Assembly (NCBI GenBank): GCA_034927345.1
Contig: JAYFQE010000018.1
Location: 62,001 to 126,000 of the forward strand
Length of the DNA: 64,000 nucleotides
Direction of reading: 5' to 3'
Origin: JAYFQE01 sp034927345
GTDB taxonomy: Bacteria; Bacillota; Clostridia; Saccharofermentanales; UBA5734
Shown here: positions 46,199 to 54,459 of the stretch, piece after piece
How positions within the stretch are numbered: the first letter of the stretch is position 1
Layout: each line of letters opens with the position of its first letter
Notes under the pieces: generated by a model
What the model was told of the DNA's origin: nothing
Seen by the model: the letters and a program-made list of their open reading frames with translations, nothing else
The model's database searches: none
Made by a program: the position numbers and the translations under genes

Positions 46199-47299
46199 AT
46201 GCCGACATTGAGTATCAAATGTCCCAATTGCGGTGGCGGCTTGCAATTCGATCCGGATTCCCAGAAATCGAAGTGCGAGTATTGCCTGAGCGAGTTTACC
46301 CCGGAAGACCTGGCGGCTTACGAGCAGGCGCAGGCTGAAAAGAAAGCAGCCGGCGAAACCGGGCAGCCCGGGCAATCCGAGCAGTCTGATCAGTCCGAGC
46401 AGTCTGATCAGTCCGATCAGTCCGATCGGCAGCTGGTTACCTACATCTGCAACAGCTGCGGCGCCGAAGTGGTCACCGAGGCCACGACATCGGCGACGTT
46501 TTGCTATTACTGCCATAATCCGGTTCTTCTGACCGAACGGCTGACCGGCGCTTTCAAACCAGATAAAATCATTCCTTTTGCGCTGGATAAGGAGAAAGCA
46601 ATCCAAACTTTTTTGAAATGGGCGAAGAAGAGGCGGTTTGTGCCGCCCGGCTTTTACAGCGCGTCTCAGCTCGAAAAAATAACAGGGCTTTATATCCCAT
46701 ATTGGATGGCCGACTTCCGCGCCGATGTCGATTATGCCGGCAAGGGAGTCAATCTGCGGGTCTGGTATGCCGGAAATATGGAATATACGGAGCATAAGGA
46801 ATTTACGATCCAACGTCAGGGATCGATCGATATCGACCATGTCCATGAAGTGGCGATCCGTAAAATCGACAAGGCTTTGATCGATTCCATCACGCCATAT
46901 GACGAAATGCAGGCGGTCGATTTTTCGATGCCTTATCTGAGCGGCTTTTTTGCCGAGAAATACGACATCCAGAAAGAAGAAGCCAAGCTGGTTATCGAGG
47001 AAAAGACCCGCCGGTATGCCAATATGCTGATGCAGGAAAGTATCGGCACTTATAACAAAGTGACGATGGAACGCTCCAATATGAATTTGGCTGTCAAGGA
47101 TTGGCATTATACGCTCCTGCCGACCTGGATCCTGACCTATCAGTATCGGGGCAAGACTTATGTCTATGCCGTGAACGGCCAAAACGGCAAGACCAACGGC
47201 GAACTGCCGGTGGACAAACGTAAACTGAGCCTGGCGTCCGGCGTGATCGCCGCCTGCCTGTTTGTCCTTGCTTTACTGGGGGGGCTTTGGATATGGTAA
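46199..47299 (+). CDS. Zinc-ribbon membrane protein (YdjG-like)
   Basis: The 366 residues begin with a zinc ribbon (CPNCGG..CEYC, 6-26), then a QSD/QSE repeat tract (58-77), a second ribbon (CNSCGAEV..CYYCHNPV, about 82-105), a beta-rich domain (110-325) and one C-terminal transmembrane helix (about 343-363). It likely anchors the SPFH partner to the membrane. GGAGG precedes the ATG. It overlaps the TPM-domain gene by 7 nt. Confidence 0.8.
   Translation: MPTLSIKCPNCGGGLQFDPDSQKSKCEYCLSEFTPEDLAAYEQAQAEKKAAGETGQPGQSEQSDQSEQSDQSDQSDRQLVTYICNSCGAEVVTEATTSATFCYYCHNPVLLTERLTGAFKPDKIIPFALDKEKAIQTFLKWAKKRRFVPPGFYSASQLEKITGLYIPYWMADFRADVDYAGKGVNLRVWYAGNMEYTEHKEFTIQRQGSIDIDHVHEVAIRKIDKALIDSITPYDEMQAVDFSMPYLSGFFAEKYDIQKEEAKLVIEEKTRRYANMLMQESIGTYNKVTMERSNMNLAVKDWHYTLLPTWILTYQYRGKTYVYAVNGQNGKTNGELPVDKRKLSLASGVIAACLFVLALLGGLWIW
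46373..46426 (+). repeat. In-frame 9-bp tandem repeat
   Basis: Six copies of a CAGTCYGAK-type unit (first copy CAATCCGAG) encode alternating Gln-Ser-Glu/Asp triplets inside the zinc-ribbon protein. The near identity suggests slippage and likely copy-number variation between strains; the reading frame is kept whatever the number. Confidence 0.85.
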
Positions 47300-48102
47300 A
47301 GGGTCATTTCCGGAAAGCCGGCCTGGCAGGGCTTGTCCTCTTGCTTTTTATTCTGGCGGGAACCTCTGTTTGGGGCGCTAAAAACCTGGTGATCGACCTG
47401 GCAGGATCATTTTCCGATACCGAAATAACGGCTTTGGAACAGTCGGCGCAACAGCTCGGCGCCCAGTACAAGATGGATATTGTTATTGTCACCACGGATG
47501 ATGCCGGAGGCAAGTCCGCCCAGGCATTTGCCGACGATTATTTTGACGAGCATGGCTATGGCGTCGGTTCCGATTTCAGCGGAATTTTGTTTTTGATCGA
47601 TTTCGATAATCGTGACGCCAGCTTGTCGACATCGGGAATCGGCATCCGTTATTTAACCGATCAGCGGATTAATAAGATCCTGGACGATGTTGTTTCCTAT
47701 TTGAGTAACGATGACGCATACGGTGCGGCACAGGCGTTCCTGACCTCGACGGCCCAATATTTATCGGCCGGAATTCCTTCCAACCAGTATAGCGAACCGG
47801 AGGGCGAACCCAATCGCCTGACCGTCATGGACGGGCTGATCGGCGTTCTGGTATCCGGGGTGACCGGACTGGTGTTTTTCGGCGGCGTTAAGGGCGCCTA
47901 TAAGGGTAAAAATCAGGCCGGCGTCTTTGATTATCATCGCAACAGCCTGTTGAATCTGGGCATAACGCAGGATAATCTGACCAATACTTTTGTGACTTCG
48001 CGGATCAGGCCGGCCCCGACTTCCGGCGGTTCATCGGGACGCAGTACGACGCATACGTCAAGCAGCGGCCGGACCCATGGCGGCGGCAGCCGGCATTTTT
48101 AG
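47293..48102 (+). CDS. TPM-domain membrane protein (YdjH-like)
   Basis: This 269-residue protein has a signal-anchor helix (about 8-28), a TPM domain (35-160; LVIDLAGSFSDTEITALEQ, DIVIVTTDDAGG, GILFLIDFDNRDASLSTSG), a second helix near 185, and a Ser/Thr/Gly-rich tail ending GGGSRHF, as in YgcG/YdjH proteins. The ATG at 47293 overlaps the previous stop. It completes a YdjI-YdjG-YdjH-type set; no PspA gene is present next to it. Confidence 0.82.
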   Translation: MVKGHFRKAGLAGLVLLLFILAGTSVWGAKNLVIDLAGSFSDTEITALEQSAQQLGAQYKMDIVIVTTDDAGGKSAQAFADDYFDEHGYGVGSDFSGILFLIDFDNRDASLSTSGIGIRYLTDQRINKILDDVVSYLSNDDAYGAAQAFLTSTAQYLSAGIPSNQYSEPEGEPNRLTVMDGLIGVLVSGVTGLVFFGGVKGAYKGKNQAGVFDYHRNSLLNLGITQDNLTNTFVTSRIRPAPTSGGSSGRSTTHTSSSGRTHGGGSRHF

Positions 48103-48112
48103 CCCGTCAGGC

Positions 48113-49522
48113 TTAAAGATTATCCGGTTCAACCGAACAATAACGGACGGCAGCTTCCAGAAGCGCTTGATGTTCATTGGGCAAATGCCCGTCGATCACC
48201 TCATCGAGCAAATATTGCAAAGCGTTGCCGACGGAACGGCCTTTCGGACATCCGATCCGCAGAAGGTCCTTGCCGTTGACGGCCAGTTGGCGCAGTGTAA
48301 AGCACTGTTCATCAGCAAGAATCTGATCGGCCAGCCGGGTTATCTCCTGCAGGTGGTTAAGTTTTCCCTGATGTGTAACCGGATTTTGAGCAAGAATATC
48401 CGCCTTTTTCAAGATCAGCAAATCATGGGCTAAACCCGGCGAGTGTTTATGCAGCCAGTGTTTAACTGATTTTGGCGTTGCATCAGGTAATGAATCATGA
48501 TACTGGATGAGATGGACAACCCGTACAAGGGTCGCCTGATCCCAGCGAAGACGCAGCAGTATGGCGCGGGCCATATCGGCGCCCTTCTGCTGATGACCGT
48601 AAAAATGGCCGATTCCCTGGCTGTCGCGGCTGGATGTCGCCGGCTTGCCGATATCATGCAGCAGGGCGGCCAGGCGCAAAGCCGTTTGCGGCGGCACACC
48701 CCGGAGCACGAGCAGGCTGTGCGACAAGAGGTCCAGATGATGATGGGGATTATATTGGTTAAAATCCTTGAGCGGTAATAATTCAGGGATGAATACGCCA
48801 AAAACATCGAGATAGTCGCGTAATATTTCCGGCGCCCGGAGACCGCAGATCAAGCTGCCGAATTCAGATTGAATCCGTTCACGGGCGATGATTCGCAGCG
48901 TTTTGCCGGTTTGGTGAATCGCCCGGCCGGTCTGTTCTTCGAGTTGGAAATCAAGAACAGCGGCAAACCGCAGAGCGCGCAGGATACGCAGAGCGTCCTC
49001 GGCGAAGCGCTGTTCCGGAGCGCCGACGCAGCGGATAAGCCTGGCGGCCAGATCCTGGCGGCCCTGAAAGGGGTCGATGACGTCAGCCGGATCGAAAGCC
49101 CGTTCTTCCGGGCTTGCCGGCAGATCGTCCTGGCTATCGGCCTTAAACGGAGACCAGGCCATGGCGTTGATGGTAAAATCGCGGCGGGACAGATCTTCAA
49201 TCAGGTTGCGGGTGAATTGCACCTGGTCCGGCCGGCGCTTGTCCGTATAGGGGCCGTCGATCCGATAGGTTGTGATTTCGAGCGGCCAGTTGTCAATGAC
49301 AACCATGACCGTGCCATGTTGCAAGCCTGTTTCAATCGTGTGGTTGGCCCGGAAGATCCGCAAAACCTGATCCGGTTCGGCGTTAGTGGTCAGATCATAA
49401 TCCTTGGGCGGCATATGCAGCAAAAGAGAACGGATGCAGCCGCCTACCAGATACGCGGAAAATCCTTCGGCGCGAAGCTGCCGTAAGGCGGTTATTACCG
49501 GCTGGGGTATCACGCTTGTCAT
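48113..49522 (-). CDS. cca: CCA-adding tRNA nucleotidyltransferase with HD domain
   Basis: This 469-residue class II enzyme adds or repairs the 3' CCA of tRNAs. Seen: VGGCIRSLLL, the catalytic DYDLTTNAEP, RRDFTINAMAW, the RNA-binding LRALRFAAVLDF helix, and an HD metal-dependent phosphohydrolase domain with LLHDIGKP and IQYHDS. GGAAGG lies 9 nt before the ATG at 49522; the ATG at 49531 abuts the site. It is convergent with the TPM gene (10 nt between stops). Confidence 0.95.
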   Translation of the reverse strand: MTSVIPQPVITALRQLRAEGFSAYLVGGCIRSLLLHMPPKDYDLTTNAEPDQVLRIFRANHTIETGLQHGTVMVVIDNWPLEITTYRIDGPYTDKRRPDQVQFTRNLIEDLSRRDFTINAMAWSPFKADSQDDLPASPEERAFDPADVIDPFQGRQDLAARLIRCVGAPEQRFAEDALRILRALRFAAVLDFQLEEQTGRAIHQTGKTLRIIARERIQSEFGSLICGLRAPEILRDYLDVFGVFIPELLPLKDFNQYNPHHHLDLLSHSLLVLRGVPPQTALRLAALLHDIGKPATSSRDSQGIGHFYGHQQKGADMARAILLRLRWDQATLVRVVHLIQYHDSLPDATPKSVKHWLHKHSPGLAHDLLILKKADILAQNPVTHQGKLNHLQEITRLADQILADEQCFTLRQLAVNGKDLLRIGCPKGRSVGNALQYLLDEVIDGHLPNEHQALLEAAVRYCSVEPDNL

Positions 49523-49666
49523 GATGAACATCCTTCCTTTCGGCCTGCCGAATCCGCCGGCAAAAAGCCTGGCTCCGAATGCCTGGCTTTTTTAGGTTCG
49601 CTATAGCTTTATTATACGCGATTATCCGAATGATACGCGCCGATCCGCCGATTCACCCGCCGGCCC

Positions 49667-49707
49667 AAAAAATTGAGGGCATTCCCGGCACAGCCGGAAA
49701 TACCCTC
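49667..49707 (-). terminator. Intrinsic terminator of the alcohol dehydrogenase gene
   Basis: Read on the minus strand, the stem GAGGG..CCCTC with inner ATT/AAT and CCGGC/GCCGG pairs (two single mismatches, 3-nt loop) is followed by TTTTTT. It begins about 40 nt beyond the stop codon. Confidence 0.85.
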
Positions 49708-49747
49708 GGTTTATGGGAGCCTTATTCAGGAGGTTTATCAGATCAGA

Positions 49748-50917
49748 TCAAAATGTAACGGGCTTGTTGTCCAGAGCACATTCGAGGATCCTCTTCAGAT
49801 CGGCCGGTGTCGTCGGACGGGGATTGGCGCCGGTGCAGGGGTCGGCCTGAGCTTGTTCAGCGATGAAATCGATATGGGCCCGGAACAGTTCCTCGGTAAC
49901 GCCGTTTTCTTTCAGCGAGGCTTTAATGCCGACTTTTTCATTCATGGCGCAGATGGAAGAGATCAACGCGGCCACCAATTGCTTGTCGGTGCCGCCCGGC
50001 AGGCCGAGACGGCGGGCGATGGCAGCGTAGTCTTTTTCACAGCTGCGCGCGTTGAACTGAATGACGAAAGGCAACAAGATGGCGTTGCAGCAGCCATGGG
50101 GAATATCGAATTGAGCGCCGATCTTGTGAGCCAGCGAATGGGTGATGCCCAGAAGAGCGTTGGAGAAAGCCATGCCGGCCAGACATTGCGCGATATGCAT
50201 TTTAGCGCGGGCTTCCATGTTTCCCTGATATGAATCGATCAAATTGTCATAAACCATCGATATGGCTTCCATCGCCAGCGGATCACTGAAACTGGAGCGG
50301 GCGGCGGCGGTATAGGCTTCAATGGCATGGGTCAGCGCGTCCATGCCGGTATGGGCCGTCAGCTTGGGCGGCATGGTTTCGGCCAGTAGCGGGTCGATGA
50401 TGGCGATATCCGGAGTAATTTCAAAATCGGCTAAAGGATATTTGACTTTGTTGGAATAATCTGTGATAACCGAAAAGGCAGTCACTTCGGTTGCTGTGCC
50501 GCTGGTTGAAGGTATGGCGACAAAAATGGCTTTCTGGCGCAGCTTCGGCATGGTGAACGGCGTCTTGATGTCTTCAAAAGTCTTTTCGGGATGCTCGTAG
50601 AAAACCCACATCGCCTTGGCGGCATCAATCGGCGAACCGCCGCCGATCGACACAATAACATCCGGCTGGAAAGCACGCATGGCAGCCGCGCCTTTCATGA
50701 CGGTTTCCACCGACGGATCCGGTTCCACCCCCTCGAAGAGTTCGACTGTCAGACCGGTTTCTTTCAAGATTGCAGACAGTTTGGCTAGAAAACCGAATTT
50801 CTGCATGGAGCTGCCGCCGGTTACGACGAATGCCCGCCGATACCCTTTCAAGCTGCGGAGCTCCTCCATTGCGTTAGCGCCAAAATAGATGTCGCGGGGA
50901 AGTGTAAATCTGGCCAT
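49748..50917 (-). CDS. Iron-containing alcohol dehydrogenase
   Basis: This 389-residue group III dehydrogenase interconverts an alcohol and aldehyde with NAD(P)H in fermentation. Motifs: SIGGGSPIDAAKAM (nucleotide binding), STSGTATEVTAFSVI, and metal ligands in GMDALTHAIEAY and ITHSLAHKIGAQFDIPHG. AAGGTGG lies 7 nt before ATG 50917; the in-frame ATG at 50923 is too close to it. A TTGTATACAA palindrome lies upstream. Confidence 0.94.
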   Translation of the reverse strand: MARFTLPRDIYFGANAMEELRSLKGYRRAFVVTGGSSMQKFGFLAKLSAILKETGLTVELFEGVEPDPSVETVMKGAAAMRAFQPDVIVSIGGGSPIDAAKAMWVFYEHPEKTFEDIKTPFTMPKLRQKAIFVAIPSTSGTATEVTAFSVITDYSNKVKYPLADFEITPDIAIIDPLLAETMPPKLTAHTGMDALTHAIEAYTAAARSSFSDPLAMEAISMVYDNLIDSYQGNMEARAKMHIAQCLAGMAFSNALLGITHSLAHKIGAQFDIPHGCCNAILLPFVIQFNARSCEKDYAAIARRLGLPGGTDKQLVAALISSICAMNEKVGIKASLKENGVTEELFRAHIDFIAEQAQADPCTGANPRPTTPADLKRILECALDNKPVTF

Positions 50918-51242
50918 GTTCATGCCACCTTTCCATAGGTTCCGGCTCAGCCGGTTTGTTTTGTTCGTTTGTATACAATTTACGACGAGACGACGGTATG
51001 GCCAAGAAAAAAAACATCGAATTTTGCTTCAATGTAAAAACATTTATTATAAATATGGGATTATGACAAGACCATAGTTGACCAAGATTCGCCGGAACAA
51101 AAAAATCGTTATGACAGTTCTATAAAAACCATATTAATAATGTAGATCTGCCGCCGTCATGCTACCGGTCCGGCGTTTTCCTTGCGGGCAGCCGGTCGTA
51201 CGCCTATGCTGACGGTAATAAACAGAACAGGGAGGGCTCGCT
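50918..51242. other. Divergent regulatory gap between adh and the hydrogenase operon
   Basis: The 325 nt hold a perfect 10-bp palindrome TTGTATACAA (50969-50978), an A-rich tract near 51005 and AT-rich DNA near 51100-51145. A TTGTATACAA box is of the kind bound by GntR-family repressors. No sure -35/-10 pair was found for either direction, and no Rex-type TTGTG/CACAA box was seen. Confidence 0.45.
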
Positions 51243-51491
51243 ATGGAAATCGTTATCTGTGTCGGCAGTTCTTGCCATTTGCGGGGTTCGCGGGATGTGG
51301 CCCGGATCCTGGAAAAGTTGATCCGGCACCATCAGCTGGATCATCAAATCGAACTGAAAGGGTCTTTTTGCATGGGCGAGTGTGTAAAAAACGGCGTTTG
51401 CGTACAGGTTGAGGGTAAAAAATACACCTTGGTTCCTGCCGACACCGAACGGTTTTTCCAGGAAAACGTGTTGAAGGATCTTGACTTATGA
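51243..51491 (+). CDS. Thioredoxin-like [2Fe-2S] ferredoxin (NuoE/HymA-like)
   Basis: These 82 residues have cysteines at 6, 11, 43 and 47 in CVGSSC and CMGEC, the [2Fe-2S] pattern of NuoE-type thioredoxin-like ferredoxins; Cys53 is extra. It lacks the N-terminal helical half of NuoE. It is probably an electron carrier for the hydrogenase-like proteins encoded next. GGGAGG precedes the ATG, and the end overlaps the next start by 4 nt (ATGA). Confidence 0.9.
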   Translation: MEIVICVGSSCHLRGSRDVARILEKLIRHHQLDHQIELKGSFCMGECVKNGVCVQVEGKKYTLVPADTERFFQENVLKDLDL

Positions 51492-53191
51492 GTCAGATTT
51501 ATTTAAAGAAATCCAATTGTCGGCATTGTTATGCCTGTATCAAGGCCTGCCCGGTCAAGTCGATCAAAATCGACGCCGGCCAGGCGGTCATTCTGGAGTC
51601 CGATTGTATTCTCTGCGGCCAATGCCTGGCTGCCTGTCCGCAAAACGCCAAGGAAATCGTCAGTGAACTCAATAAGGTAAAAAACATGATTGCTGCCGGC
51701 CAGCCGGTTATCGCCTCTCTGGCGCCGTCTTACAACGGTTCTTTCACTTGCGCCGAGCCGGGCCGGCTGGTCTCTGCATTAAAGAAACTGGGTTTCTGGG
51801 GTGTTGCCGAAACAGCCGAAGGCGCGATTTCTGTTACGGCGGCCTATCGGGAGATCATAAACTGCGGCAGCCGGGATGTGATCCTTTCATCCTGCTGTCC
51901 GACGGTCAACGACTATATAGAAAAATACTATCCCGATCTGGCCCCGTGCCTGGCTCCGGTTGAATCGCCGATGATCGCTCATGGCCAGATTCTGAAAACA
52001 AAATATGGGTCACAGGTCAAAGTCGTTTTTATCGGGCCTTGTCTGGCCAAGAAAGAGGAAGCTGTCGATATCCGCCATGACAGCCAGATTGATGCTGTTT
52101 TAACTTTTGACGACTTGGATCAATGGCTGAGAAACGAAAAAATCCGGCCGGATGAGCGGCCGCCTGAACCTTTTTTGAATAGTCATCCGCAAATCCTGCA
52201 GCTTTATCCTTTGACCGGCGGCATCCTGGGTCCGCTTCAAGCTTTGAAACCGGACGTCTCCTGCGATTATCTCAGCGTAGACGGTCTGGACGCCTGCCGC
52301 GAACTCTTTGAATCGCTGCGCAAAAGAGCGCTGCATCATTGTTTTATTGAAATTAACGCCTGCAAAGGCGGCTGCCTGAACGGGCCGGCTAAGGTCCATG
52401 ACGGGCCTTGCCGCTTTGCCGCCGATCAGAGCATCCGCCGATCGGCACAGGATAAACCCGGTTACCCGCCGCTGCCGGACCATTTTGATCTGAAAAAGGT
52501 CTTTCTGGACCGTCGGGTTTCCGACTTGCAACCCGATGAGCAAACGATCCGCGACTTGCTGCGTAAAATCGGCAAGGAAACGCCGGACCAGGAGCTGAAT
52601 TGCGGTTCCTGCGGCTATCCGTCCTGCCGGGCTAAAGTGACGGCTGTGTATCAGGGCAAAGCTGAGTTGTCCATGTGTATGCCCTATATGAAACAGCGGG
52701 CCGAATCCCTGGCCAACTATGTGTTGTCGGAGAGCCCTGACGCGGCGATTATCATTGACGGCGAACAAAATATTGTCGAGTTCAACGCGGCGGCTGAAAG
52801 GCTTTTTGGCTGCCGCCGGGGGCAAATCCTGGGCAAAGGTCTGTACGAATTGATCGACGCTGCCGATTTTCAACGTGTCCTTGACGATCATCAATCCATT
52901 TGCGACAAGAAAATCACTTACGAGGAGCTGGGCATCACAACCCTGCAGAGCATCATTTATCTGTCTGAGGTCAAGATGGTTATGGGTCTGTTTAAGGACA
53001 TTACCCGCAATCAACAGCAGCGCGACCATACCTATCAATTGAAAGTCGAAGCGGTGGAGATGGCGCAGAATGTCATTAATAAGCAGATGGTCGCCGCCCA
53101 GCAGATCGCCAGCCTGCTGGGAGAAACGACGGCTGAAACGAAAGTGACGCTGACCCGGCTTAAAGAGATCCTGATAGCTGGTGATGACTGA
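51488..53191 (+). CDS. [FeFe]-hydrogenase-like protein with PAS domain, copy 1 (group C/HydS type)
   Basis: The 567 residues comprise two [4Fe-4S] ferredoxin motifs (Cys11-21 and 40-50) and an H-cluster domain with SSCCPTV (Cys136/137), FIGPCLAKK (Cys185) and ACKGGC (Cys292/296). A Fes-type cluster motif NCGSCGYPSC..CMPY (372-398), a PAS domain (415-505) and a C-terminal helix (515-565) follow. All four H-cluster ligands and the proton-transfer Cys136 are present, so activity is possible. Met residues near the 2Fe site are changed (FIGPC; EINAC). It overlaps the phosphatase gene by 1 nt. Confidence 0.9.
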   Translation: MSQIYLKKSNCRHCYACIKACPVKSIKIDAGQAVILESDCILCGQCLAACPQNAKEIVSELNKVKNMIAAGQPVIASLAPSYNGSFTCAEPGRLVSALKKLGFWGVAETAEGAISVTAAYREIINCGSRDVILSSCCPTVNDYIEKYYPDLAPCLAPVESPMIAHGQILKTKYGSQVKVVFIGPCLAKKEEAVDIRHDSQIDAVLTFDDLDQWLRNEKIRPDERPPEPFLNSHPQILQLYPLTGGILGPLQALKPDVSCDYLSVDGLDACRELFESLRKRALHHCFIEINACKGGCLNGPAKVHDGPCRFAADQSIRRSAQDKPGYPPLPDHFDLKKVFLDRRVSDLQPDEQTIRDLLRKIGKETPDQELNCGSCGYPSCRAKVTAVYQGKAELSMCMPYMKQRAESLANYVLSESPDAAIIIDGEQNIVEFNAAAERLFGCRRGQILGKGLYELIDAADFQRVLDDHQSICDKKITYEELGITTLQSIIYLSEVKMVMGLFKDITRNQQQRDHTYQLKVEAVEMAQNVINKQMVAAQQIASLLGETTAETKVTLTRLKEILIAGDD

Positions 53192-54363
53192 TGAGCCTGC
53201 AGATCAGCATAGCCAGCCAGAGCCTGACTAAGTATGGCGAAGAACTGTGCGGCGATAAAGTGGAGGTCGTGCGGATCGGCACAACAACGGTGGCCGTTCT
53301 GGCCGACGGCCTGGGAAGCGGCGTCAAAGCCAATATCCTGGCCACGCTGACCAGCAAGATTATTTCAACCATGCTGGCTCAGGGCGCCTCGGTCGAACAG
53401 GCTGTAGAGACGATTGTCTGCACCCTGCCGGAATGCCATGTGCGGAAACTGGCTTATTCGACGTTCAGCATCCTTTGTCTGTCCGACTCGGGCGGCGGCT
53501 ATCTGGTGGAATTTGATAATCCCTTCCTGATTTTTATCCGGCAGGGCAAAGTGCTGAATCTGCCGTGCATATATCGGGAATATGCCGGAAAAGGGGTGTA
53601 TGAAACACATTTTACGGTTCTGCCCGGAGATGTTCTGACGATGATCAGCGACGGCGTCATTTATGCCGGCGTCGGAGCAACGCTGAATTTCGGCTGGAGC
53701 CGCGATAATGTCGCCGGCTGGCTGTGCGGACTGATTCATCCCGATTCATCGGCTCCCCGGCTGGCGGCGTCTCTGATTCAAGCCGTCGGCGACCTTTATC
53801 TGAACCGGCCCGGCGATGACGCGACGGCTTTGGTGGCTTGTGTCCATACCGATACCTGTGTCAATCTTTTATCAGGGCCGCCTGCCAACCGGCAAGATGA
53901 CGCGCGGATGGTCCGTCAGTTCATGAAATCCTCCGGCTGCAAGATTGTTTGCGGCGGTTCAAGTGCCAATATGGTTGCCCGGCTGCTGGACAGGACGGTG
54001 AAAACCCAACTCTATGACGATGATCCGCAGATCCCGCCGGCCGCGTCGATCGAAGGCATCGACCTGGTTACAGAAGGTGTTCTGACGTTAAGCCGGACGG
54101 TTGATCTGCTGCGCGCATATCGGGAAAACCGGGCCGGCACGGATTTTTTCCGTCAGTTGGATGCCAACAACGGCGCGGCCAGGCTGGCCAGGATCCTCCT
54201 GGAAAAATGTACACGTCTGCGTTTATATATAGGCGGCGCCATCAATCCGGCTCACCAGAATCCAAATTTGCCGGCTGACTTAAGGATTAAGCGCAAGCTG
54301 ATTGACGATCTGGCCGGACTTCTGACCGATCTTGGCAAACAAGTGGAGCGCTGCTTTTATTAA
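53191..54363 (+). CDS. SpoIIE/PP2C-type serine phosphatase with C-terminal extension
   Basis: This 390-residue protein has a SpoIIE-family PP2C domain (about 10-230) with metal-binding Asp in CGDKVEV and LADGLGSG (Asp39), MISDGVIYAG and GDDATALV. Beyond about 235 an extra domain (CKIVCGGSSANMVARLL and following) has no recognised match. It presumably dephosphorylates a protein such as an anti-anti-sigma factor in response to the hydrogenase-like partner, whose stop overlaps its start (TGATG). Confidence 0.85.
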   Translation: MSLQISIASQSLTKYGEELCGDKVEVVRIGTTTVAVLADGLGSGVKANILATLTSKIISTMLAQGASVEQAVETIVCTLPECHVRKLAYSTFSILCLSDSGGGYLVEFDNPFLIFIRQGKVLNLPCIYREYAGKGVYETHFTVLPGDVLTMISDGVIYAGVGATLNFGWSRDNVAGWLCGLIHPDSSAPRLAASLIQAVGDLYLNRPGDDATALVACVHTDTCVNLLSGPPANRQDDARMVRQFMKSSGCKIVCGGSSANMVARLLDRTVKTQLYDDDPQIPPAASIEGIDLVTEGVLTLSRTVDLLRAYRENRAGTDFFRQLDANNGAARLARILLEKCTRLRLYIGGAINPAHQNPNLPADLRIKRKLIDDLAGLLTDLGKQVERCFY

Positions 54364-54389
54364 TCGTGTCCGGCGTTACGCTGTCTGAG

Positions 54390-54418
54390 TTGAATAGCCG
54401 GCCGGATCTTGCTACAAT
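54390..54418 (+). promoter_or_regulatory. Possible internal promoter for the second hydrogenase module
   Basis: -35-like TTGAAT (54390-54395), a 17-nt spacer and -10 TACAAT (54413-54418) lie 42 nt before the second hydrogenase-like gene, in the only real gap (96 nt) of the operon. Confidence 0.5.
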
Positions 54419-54459
54419 AAAACGGATACACTGATCGGCCCGAACATGAGGACATATGC

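Noticed and set aside
48869..49486. 205-codon frame opposite the CCA-adding enzyme gene
   Set aside because: Antisense to a conserved enzyme with clear motifs; no ribosome site and no recognisable domain.
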